This document shows positions 53,394 to 60,721 of a stretch of DNA of 64,000 bases, piece by piece. Location: positions 33,999,419 through 34,063,418 of the forward strand of contig OZ020486.1 in NCBI GenBank assembly GCA_963971405.1, read 5' to 3'. Below the pieces are notes generated by a model, which was not told the DNA's origin, did not search any database, and worked only from the letters and a program-made list of their open reading frames with translations. The translations under genes were made by a program, and so were the position numbers. The stretch's first letter is position 1. Every line of letters starts with the position of its first letter. This DNA comes from Psococerastis gibbosa (taxonomy: Eukaryota; Arthropoda; Insecta; Psocodea; Psocidae).

Positions 53394-56300
53394 ATTACAT
53401 ATGTTTACAAAACAAGTTACACACTCTTAAAGCTTAATCCTTTCTTTATTTTTCGACATAGTCACTGTTTTGTTCCAAGCACTTTTGAAGTCGCCCTAAG
53501 ACCTTCATTATCCCTTTGTCGTACCGTTCTCCGCCTCACGGAGAAATTTGTTCACTGCTACCGTGACTTCCTAGTCGCTTGGATGCCGCCACTGTTTGGA
53601 CTGTTATTTTGTCTCGGGGGTGAAATAGTGGATCCATGTCTCGTCTCCAGTCACAACAGAGTCAATAAATTCTTCCCCCTTCTCTTCGTATTGGCGCAGA
53701 AATTCAAGAGACGAATCAACACGTTTTCGTTTGTGCATCCGAGCACAGACCTTACGGCATCCCAAAATTCCTGTTAAAAACTTATCAACAGTAGTTTTTG
53801 AAACATCTGGAACCAATTCACAAAGTTCCCTAACCGTCAAACGCCGATCTGCGCGCAAATGAGCTTCCACGCGTGCAACGGTTTCGTCAGAAATGGATGG
53901 GCATCCCCTACCTGGCTCGTCGTGGACGTTTGCTCGGGCCGCTGTAAATTCCCTACCCAACTTCCTGACGTTTTTGACGTTCTTAACATTTGGGTCATAT
54001 GCCAAGTTATGTTGCCGATGAATTTCAATGGGTGAAGTTCCTATGAAGTGCAAAAAACGAATAACTGATCGAACTTCGCACCTGGCGGGAGAGGAGATCG
54101 TCAGATCCATCGCGGATGGCTGCTGAGCCCAGACCGAGCATCGTAGCGAGGTCGAGTGAGTGGGGATCAAAGAGGAGGAAACAACAGTGTTGTAGAATTT
54201 TACCTAGTGCTGCGCGTTCGAAAACGGCAACGTTGGAGACCTTATTTTACGGACACCCTTCGTATATAGGGTGATTCACACCACCCTATGTTTCGGTTAC
54301 AATGACGAATTTTGAGATGGGGGAAATTTTCGTAAACCTGACATGCCAGGAATTATCGGATTTTAAAACTTCGTAAAAATATGGCATGTTGCACTCAAAT
54401 GAATGAATGTAATTCAAGCGTTTTCATTATTATATTTTAACAAAGTTGAAAAATCCGATGAAACACGTGTACCTTAAATGTCTGGGTTACGAAAATTGTT
54501 TAATAGGTCCAGCACAATTCATAATTTCATTAAAATACATCCAAAAACAAGGAACAGCTTTAATTAAGGCATTTGTGCTGATTTTACCTGTGCCTTATGG
54601 TTTAGGTTCTGAAAAGGCATACCAAATGAATGGTGTCAGAGCTTCCATTTGATGAGTAACTTGAAATAAGTTTGCATTTGAAAATTTGAAGATACCATAT
54701 ATCACCCCCCCCCCCCCAAAAAAAACCAATTCCGATTCAAATTAATACGACCAAATGATTCGTTCGACTCCAACTTCATCACATTTTTCACCTCTCCTAA
54801 ACATTTCTCATTGTAACCAAAATATAGGGAATGGAGGGGTGGTGTGAATTAACCTGTGCATATTTTTCTACATTTTACTCAAAAACATCTTTATCAATTC
54901 ACGTGGTTGCTTGACGTTGGCTATATTCGTAATCCTACTTTCAGGCCGGCTTTCCTGGTGGTAACATAAATGTAGTCGTTCGTGACGATTCAGATAGTGA
55001 AGATGACGAAGCTAATCATACGAATCAAAGCGCGGAAGCGTTAAAGGAGAAAGTAAATAATGAGGACGCGTTAGATGAGGACGAAAAAGAAGAGGAAGAG
55101 ATGAGAAACAGTGAGATGAAGCCGCTGGACCCTCGAGCTGGTAGTGTCCACGTGGAATTGCCTCAGATACCGGTGGCCCCAGCCAGTATTATCAAGGTGC
55201 TTCAGCGCTATGAGGGAATTCCGGAATCTACCTTGAAGGGAAGACGCACTATAAAGGTTCTCATTAGGAGGTAAGTTGCCAACGGTCATACCATGTTGAA
55301 TCAACCAGAACAGAGCCTGTTCCAAGCTACGGCAAACTTGGTTGTGTGCACAGCGTTGGCTGGAGATCATGGTGAGACATGATAACGCGCTGAGACTACC
55401 AGTCAGTCTACGTGTGTGGCGAGTCCTGGTCACCTCCGAATTAATCGTGTGACTACTATGTTCCCCACATGGTTCGGAATCCACTGAAATTAGGAGGTTC
55501 AGCCTGTCAGTCAACTCCCCTTCTCCCCGAGGTGAAGGAGTCTGCCCTTAGGGTACCTCTAGTTAAACAGACTCACTCCCCCTGCCAGGCTGACAGGGGT
55601 GCTGAAAGCAGGCGTTGGAAAACAAATCACACAGGAGGTAAGTTTGTATCCTAATTAGACACTATCATAAACCAAATAAAACTGTACGTTTCTTGTGTAT
55701 CTTTAAACAAAACAAAAAAATGTAAGTGCTTAGTTCCAGGTCATGGAGCATGAGTACGAGTCTCTATTAACCTAGTAGCTAACCGGGGAATAAGAGAAAT
55801 GAATACATTTTATAGGCAAACCAGGCCCATAATCGAATCCCGCTCCATTAAAGTTATCTTACCTTTCTCAAATCTCTGTAACTTCTATGCTGTTATAAAA
55901 TTGTTAAATAATATTGAATTGTTCGATGTCCGATGATAATATTTTTCAGAATCCAGTTACATTTTAATATTCAAAGCATTTATTGGATATTTAACCAGAT
56001 TTTCAAGTTTCACAAAGTGACTTTCCTTACCTATTATGACTAATATTAGGACTTGTGGAAATACATGAGTGACAGTGCAATCGATAAAATGTATATTTTT
56101 AAATCTTACCACTTTTAATATTCTTCTTTCAGGTTTAGAACTTTGAGAAGGGGAAAGTGTCCCTTGGGCATAAAGACAGTTCCAAAAGCTGAAAAGTTTG
56201 GGTCCAAGAGGTATATCAATAAATGCGCTATGAAGCTGATAAAAGAATCCCTTGTAACCAAACAAGTAAAGCGGAGGAATCGAGATAAAATTAAACGTAC

Positions 56301-59300
56301 CGCATTAAATGTTTCTGATGATACTCTTTCTGAAGGTGATACTACGGAAAAGAAACCCAAGTCTAAAGGATTAAAGAGGAAAAAGCAACATCAGCTTGCG
56401 CCTGAAGGTACTGTTTCATCTGATTGTGATAAAATTAATGCTGATGCAGTTAGTACATTGTTACTTAAACCAGTTTCTTTCGGTAAGTTCTTCACAGCTG
56501 ACACTGGAGATGATTCCATAATGTCATGACAGTGTCCAGACATTGACATCCAGTCTTTCGTCATTAAAAATTTTTTTAGCGTATTTACCATATGGGTGTC
56601 ATTCCAAATCAAAAAAAGCTGCTTGATGGTGTAATTTGCAATTTAGCTGTAAATTCGCCTAAAAAGCCAACTCGATTACGGCAGTGAACGAAACTGGCCA
56701 AATTAACTATGTTTAATCTGACTGTGTTAAATTATTGCCGATGAAGGTACAAAATGAACATTGTTACTTTTACCAGTTTCGTTCGCCGCCTTAGGTGAGT
56801 TCCTCCGTCATGGCTTCTTCAAAATTTCGTTGATTCAATGAAATTCTGAAGAAGCCATAGAAAAAGTGCTATCGCCTGTAAGGACTCATCGAAGGTGGCT
56901 AACGGGACTGGTAAAAGTAATGATGTATTGTAATTTTTGTATTTAGATCAATCGAGAAAAAGAAAAATCCGTGAAGACGTGGAAGACTTGGGCGAAGCCG
57001 AGGGTGCAAAAAAAAAACACAGCCCAAATCGGAACAAGTTGCATGATAGTGAAAATGTATCAGCTGTAAATTCGCCGGAAAAACAATCTGAAACATCGCC
57101 GAACAACAGCGCACAAATTAACGGAAAAGAAAATTGTAGTCCGGTATCTCCGAAGAAGAGGAAAGTTGGAAGCCAAGACGGAAATGTTAGCAATGCAGCA
57201 AAGAAAAAGAAACCATCTGGTAACTGGTTTGTCGATGAAACCGAGGTCAATCAGCCAGCTGCACCAGCAAACATAATCACTCTGGAAAAGAAAAACCCAT
57301 CGGCCGAACTTTTGCAAGAGGGAGAAACTGAAATTTTTATTCCAAGCAAAAGAGCATCGCGTACACCAGTTTTCTGGCAGAAGGCGGTTGCAAAAGCTAA
57401 CGTTACGCCCGTTCAAGCGACACAGTCCAGCAGTGTAAGTTTTTATTTTTTTTTAATTTTGTATTACTTATACAGTCCTTTAGGGTCTATCACTACAGTA
57501 TCAGTATAGTATTCACTGCTGTAATACCTGGTTGAGACTATAATCCATGAGGCTGTCGCTAGACAAGGTGAAAAAAAAATGTCCTTAAAGTCCAGTGATC
57601 TCTGAAATTAGGGGATATGGAAAAACGGGTCTTGCCGGAGCTTGTGGTCCAGCGGTTAAGACAACGGTTAGGCGTGGGTTCAAATCCCGCCAAGCCCAGT
57701 TTATTTCCATATCCTCTAATTTCGGTTATAACGATCAACCAAAGTTAATTTAATGTCAGTGTTATATATACCATATGTAGTAATACTGCAACCCAAAGGC
57801 AGAATAGTTCGTACACCTCAAAAATTTATAACTCCTGTTTTTTAACAAATTAATAATCAATTTAATAGATAATATTATAAAGAATACTTGCTGTCAATCG
57901 ATAGAGGACATGATAAAGTACATCTAGCAACAGAAACTTCAAACATAACACACATGAACAATTCAGGATTAATATTTGTTACAACAACTTGGGAGGCGTA
58001 ATAGTTCGCACAGTCAAAATGAATTGTCTATCTGTACTGCGATACCCCTCCTTTGTTTTTTGTAACAGCGGCAATTCTTTTGGGCACTGAAGGAACAATA
58101 TTACTGCACATCGCTGGTGTAATACACCACTCCACACATCTTGGAGGGCCTTCTTCAGTTCTTCCTTTGTCTTCCGTCTCTTTTTGGCTACTACCTCCTT
58201 CATAATGAGCCAAAGGTTTTCAATTGTGACAAATCTGGGCTATTAGCTGCCCGTGTCAAAAACGAATCTTTTTTTTCCCCAAACTACTGTTTAGCAGAAT
58301 TTGTAGTGTGACAAGTGGCCCCGTCTTGCTGAAATACAAAATAGCCATCGGAATTTAGGGCACTTATCGACGGTAAAAGATGGCTGTTTAGAATTTCTAA
58401 ATACATGGGGTCATTGACAGTGCCTTCTGCGAAGTAAAGGTGACCAATTCCTTTCGAACTCAAGCATCCCCATATCATTACGCTGGTCGGGAACTTGACC
58501 GTCTGTTTTATGCATTGTGGCTGATAAGCTTCAGGCTTCATCCAGATGACTTTGGGTCCTTGATTGCCCATATGTAGAACAAACCGTGACTCATCGGACA
58601 AAATAAAAAAAATTTCCAGCGGTCTTTGTGCCATTTTGAAAAGTTTCTAGCCCATTGTAACCTTCTTCGTGCTTGACGCCTTGAAAGCGCGGTCATTTTC
58701 TTCGCTGAAAACAATTTGAAACCTATTTCTTTCATGACCCTTCGGCAAGTTCTTATAGAGAAAGCTTCACTAATAGTCTCCCTCCAATTTTAAGTGATTT
58801 CCTTCAACGTTCCGCGCCTATTTAGAAGAATTAACGTCTTCAGGTGCCTGCGTTCTCTCAGAGAAATAATAGTTTTTCGGCTTGTTTGTCGTTTAGGATG
58901 GCTACTGCTTTTTTCACGGAACAGGCTGATAATTGACTGCACTGTTGAAGGCGGTAGAAGCAGCTGCTGAACAATGATCCTCGCAGATACACCGGTTTGG
59001 TGAAGATATATGATCTTCTTCCTTGTCTCTTCAGAAATTGGTTTTTCACTGGGCATTTTTGTAGATGTTATTTTTAAAATATTTTCCAACACTTTTCAGG
59101 TATTAGACATAAAAACAGAGGTGTAAATTTTCCAATCTGCAGTAAAATTTGGCCTTTATTTAGCCCAAAGGGGTTCAGTGAAAGTGTGCGAACTAATATG
59201 CCCCACGAACGGATAAATTTTTTTTTTCTGAACTGACCATACTTCTTACATTCGAAGTAATTGTAGCTAGATATACTTTATCATGTCCTCTATCGATCGA

Positions 59301-59715
59301 TATATCTGATAGCAAGTACTCTTTATAATATCATATAAAAAGATTATTATTATTATTTTTAAAAACAGGAGTAAATTTTTCAGGTGTGCGAACTATTCTG
59401 CCTTTGGGTTGTACAATGTATCTAGTGATCTTGGCTTTAGTTTCATCATTTCTAGTGTACTTATAGCATCTAATGATCTCATTGCAGACACCGGCAGCCA
59501 CAAAGGTTCTGAATGAATCTGTGAGTGGACGGCGGATATCTTTTAACTTGGCAATGAACCGAGCGCAAGAAAAACAGGAATATCTGGATGAAGTGAGAAA
59601 ATCCCCTCAAATTCCATTTGACAGCACTAAAAGACCTAAGCACAGTGCCCTCAAGCCAGGCCTTAGTCCGACCCCTATTAACCCTTTCTATAGAAGCAAG
59701 AAGCTTTTATTTTGA
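44010..59715 (+). CDS. RRP1: RRP1/Nop52 rRNA-processing protein (9 exons)
   Basis: Nucleolar Nop52 family, needed for processing the 27S/32S pre-rRNA toward 28S in 60S assembly. Exons: 44010-44175, 47990-48069, 48726-48872, 51929-52099, 53003-53182, 54945-55270, 56133-56482, 56947-57434, 59488-59715. Every junction is GT-AG and phases close; 711 aa. The Nop52 domain fills residues 1-245: EISFAKVLAGNEKKKRDQGL, FTEDDFKTIWTGLYYSMWMS, DKPLVQEELAENLSHLIHCF, GLDQFRMDKFCM, LKLHFIEVILEELAK. An acidic linker follows (DDSDSEDDEA; DEDEKEEEE), then Lys/Arg-rich nuclear-localisation-like stretches (KGLKRKKQ, KKKHSPNRNK, KKKKPSGNWF) and a conserved C-terminal block (RRISFNLAMNRAQEKQEYL ... KRPKHSALKPG). 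Vertebrate RRP1B has a comparable tail. Introns contain mariner, Tc1, hAT, LINE, SINE and MITE copies, none in exons. Confidence 0.93.
44336..44352 (+). repeat. AGT microsatellite
   Basis: Five to six AGT units in RRP1 intron 1. Confidence 0.8.
44534..44968. repeat. Foldback MITE F (TTA-type family)
   Basis: Ends GGCGGGTATTCCACACACGT and ACGTATGTGGAATACCCGCC. Arms CATCGTCAATGAAAATTATG pair with their inverse. The interior (TTTACTCTATGCCATTGTTA ... ATGGCGTCATGGGATATG) matches the core of MITEs A and B. Confidence 0.75.
45332..46630 (-). mobile_element. Near-complete mariner element
   Basis: 1299 bp between TA dinucleotides (45330-45331 and 46631-46632). Imperfect TIRs: CGAGGATGGTCCCAAAATTA on the left and, reading inward from the right, CGAGGGTGGTGTGGTCCCAG. 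One transposase on the minus strand. Length and DD34D spacing are those of classic mariner. Confidence 0.9.
45397..46446 (-). pseudogene. Mariner transposase with one in-frame stop
   Basis: Starts MDEIGHPYVIQYFHLKGIGP (HTH), continues through the paired-like region RRLKVREIADIVNISKSAVH, and is interrupted by TAG at 46090-46092 directly after RKLCAR. The same frame goes on with VPRLLTMEQKQRRQDV to the natural end GDYVEK. Catalytic Asp residues are in TMDETWVHHF, YDQDNAPVHTS and SPDLAPSDYFLFPNLKK (DD34D). About 349 codons, the usual mariner length. Trp is common after CAR in this family, so a TGG-to-TAG change is the likely lesion. No other break was seen. Confidence 0.9.
47823..47950. repeat. 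Left half of a composite MITE (C, TTA-type family)
   Basis: GGCGCATATTCCACCGACC, GACGTGGTAACAGACATTCA and AGACTTA, then GGCGGGGTTTCCATCGACCT, the same nested order as 9208-9600, but the right half is missing. It keeps the ancestral junction ACTTA/GGCGGGG of the inner insertion. It ends about 40 bp before RRP1 exon 2. Confidence 0.7.
48191..48360 (+). repeat. tRNA-derived SINE, family B
   Basis: GTAGTGGTACGGACTTCGAC head, B box GGTTCGAATCC, CATTTTCTGGCCATACTTCG, CCTTCCTAGTTGCGTGTAAG and a short A-rich tail. Related to 7701-7905. In RRP1 intron 2. Confidence 0.75.
48413..48665. mobile_element. Non-autonomous hAT-type MITE
   Basis: Ends CAGGAGTTCCCAAACCTTTT and, inverted, CTACAGGTTGGGAATCCCTG, with GGTGGACCAC and GTGGCCCGTGGAC internal. 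Flanks ATTTTGAT and ATTTTTAT agree at 6 of 8 positions. 253 bp in RRP1 intron 2. Confidence 0.75.
49327..51476 (+). mobile_element. hAT transposon relic with decayed transposase
   Basis: TIRs CAGGGGCGGGCACA and TGTGCCCGCCCCTG are perfect 14-bp inverses. Flanks AGCATAAC and AGCGTAAC differ by one base. The + strand carries a broken transposase: GIGTDSCSTTASEVKG (catalytic Asp context), NHVLNHSL, LSETRWVERHDGHLQFL, a long helical part (LRSTDFLAATVCLCDVLGCT), DKDMYSSINVLLQILVTLPV, SVANSERSFPN and, in another frame, TLRRLKSWLRTAMGEDRLV, the hAT dimerisation domain. At least three frame breaks; the N-terminal zinc finger is missing. Similar to the ZMYM/TTF-type group. In RRP1 intron 3. Confidence 0.85.
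51477..51928. other. RRP1 intron 3, distal part
   Basis: AT-rich sequence with a TATA-type microsatellite and T run at about 51703-51726. No feature recognised before the acceptor at 51928. Confidence 0.4.
52215..52481. repeat. Foldback MITE G (TTA-type family)
   Basis: Exact TTA at both ends. Termini GGCGGCTATTCCACCGGCC and its inverse. The 267 bp form one long stem (TGTCATTGACRTTTGTTTTG; TAGATACTTAACTTATCTAT) with GTCTGCTACC near the tip. Confidence 0.85.
52745..52935. repeat. Palindromic MITE, AAACGTTTGG family
   Basis: TIRs GTAGAATCCTGGATGATAAA ... CCGTGGT and ACCACGGTCTATCATTCC ... GGATTCTAC. Inside are CTCCAAACGTTTCGGCAACA and GCATCTTCAGTGGAACTG. In RRP1 intron 4. Confidence 0.8.
53332..54262 (-). 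mobile_element. Internally deleted mariner-like element
   Basis: Bounded by TA. TIR reading inward: ACGAGAGTTGTCCGTAAAAT on the left and ACGAAGGGTGTCCGTAAAAT on the right. The minus strand encodes the N-terminal half of a transposase: VIRFLHFIGTSPIEIHRQHN, DEPGRGCPSISDETVARVEA, RRLTVRELCELVPDVSKTTV and GDETWIHYFTPETK (first catalytic Asp). Then the central catalytic region is missing, and only the end reappears (KCLEQNSDYVEK). 931 bp against about 1.3 kb for a full element. A T run of about 32 sits inside the left end. A different mariner lineage from 45332-46630. Confidence 0.85.
54269..54854. repeat. Long-spaced inverted repeat, possible MITE
   Basis: Left GGTGATTCACACCACCCTAT and GGTTACAATGA; right TCATTGTAACC and GGGGTGGTGTGAATTAACC. 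586 bp, directly next to the deleted mariner. The internal open frame of 68 codons shows no domain. Confidence 0.6.
55278..55630 (+). repeat. SINE with 5S-rRNA-like head (copy 3)
   Basis: GCCAACGGTCATACCATGTT start, CTTGGTTGTGTGCACAGCGT and TGGC closing the head, then GATAACGCGCTGAGACTACC, CTGGTCACCTCCGAATTAAT, GGTTCGGAATCCACTGAAAT and GAAAGCAGGCGTTGGAAAAC. It begins 7 bp after the RRP1 exon 6 donor (55270). Confidence 0.75.
56763..56925. repeat. Hairpin element in RRP1 intron 7
   Basis: TTACTTTTACCAGT pairs with ACTGGTAAAAGTAA at the ends, and ATGGCTTCTTCA with TGAAGAAGCCAT inside; TTTCGTTGATTCAATGAAAT forms the tip. It ends about 20 bp before the acceptor of exon 8, so the hairpin lies over the probable branch-point region. 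Confidence 0.65.
57604..57723 (+). repeat. tRNA-like sequence framed by 20-bp inverted repeats
   Basis: GAAATTAGGGGATATGGAAA and TTTCCATATCCTCTAATTTC flank 71 bp (57627-57697) that begins GGGTCTTG and ends CAAGCCC, contains an A-box-like TGGTCCAGCGGTTAAGAC and a clean B box GGGTTCAAATCCC. The acceptor stem would pair but for one bulged T. The D arm is too long, so a working tRNA is doubtful. Confidence 0.6.
57786..59411 (-). mobile_element. Tc1-like transposon relic with long two-site TIRs
   Basis: Ends CAACCCAAAGGCAGAATAGT and its inverse ATTCTGCCTTTGGGTTG extend, with gaps, for about 150-200 bp (CTTGCT...TCGATAGAGGACATGATAAA on both sides). Each arm has an outer ATAGTTCG and an inner TAGTTCGCACA site, an IR/DR layout. 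The minus strand holds a broken DD34E transposase: HTH (EETRKKIIYLHQTGVSARII; PSTVQSIISLF), LSDESRFVLHMGNQG, VMIWGCLSSKGIGHLYF, FQQDGATCHTTNSA, then SPDL, a frameshift, and IENLWLIMKEVV. At least three frame breaks. TA flanks the left end at 57784 and the right end at 59412. In RRP1 intron 8. Confidence 0.85.
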
Positions 59716-60721
59716 AATTACTGGAGACATTATAATGTATAACTTAAAAATAATTGTCTATTGTTTATGAAGTATCTACTTCACATTAGTTTCAAAATTA
59801 GGTAGGTCTACTAGGCATATGCATGAGGAGTCCAGTTACAAAACTAGCTAATATACAATAATTGGATTCTACGCGATTATCACGGTTTAATATTAAAAAG
59901 TCTGAAGTGTTCAAAATTTGCCCCGATCGGGACTATAACCTATGATGGGCGATCATTCTATCCGGCATGAGCGTGGTAGGCAGAGTTCGGGTTACCATCA
60001 CTGTGCCCTCGGCATATCAAGAAGCTTGATCGTAAGGGACAGACAGACTGAATAAACCATCTAAAAGGATAGCTAGAACTAGCCTATTTCGAAATAGTAG
60101 GTAACTTACTGTTGGCTCGGATCAAGTTCCTATGAATACCAATTCCATGCAAGCAAAATCGCCCAATCAGTCACATGCGGAGGGCATCAAGGAACTACAT
60201 TGCTGCGTTCCTTTTTTTTTAAGTTGTACGAAATAACTCATTTGGCAATTTTGTTTCCATTGAATATTCCTGGGTGCTTGACCTTGTTCCGAACCATCAC
60301 CACCTACATACTTTGAAAGGAAGCTCATGTTGCGTCTTGCATTTTCCAATTGAATGTTCTCTATTTTGAAAAGTTGTAAAGCGCGGGAAAATCATATGTA
60401 CAGTAAAGTCAAAGAAATTTATGTTTTAGCTACATTTAATTAGTATAAAGGGAACTTTATAAATATATTATAAAATTATTTTATTAAATGAATTATATCC
60501 CAACATAATATTATTTTGGGGAAAATTAATAATGATCCACAAAAAATACATGCGGCCAACAGTATAACGAAAAAATTTATCTCCACTCCAATCCAGTTCA
60601 AAGTTCAAATTGACTTTTGTATTCTGTCTGTGATTCAGTGAGTTGATCTGTCCGATTTGTCTTCTTCATAAACTGAGGAGAGGGCTTTTTTAAAGAATCG
60701 TATTGTAATAAATAAATTAAA
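59716..60721. other. Intergenic between RRP1 and the LAMP gene
   Basis: Presumed RRP1 3' UTR and LAMP promoter. AATAAA at 60051 is a possible poly(A) signal. A tRNA-like stretch near 59935-60015 lacks clean A and B boxes and is not called. A repeat-poor interval. Confidence 0.4.
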
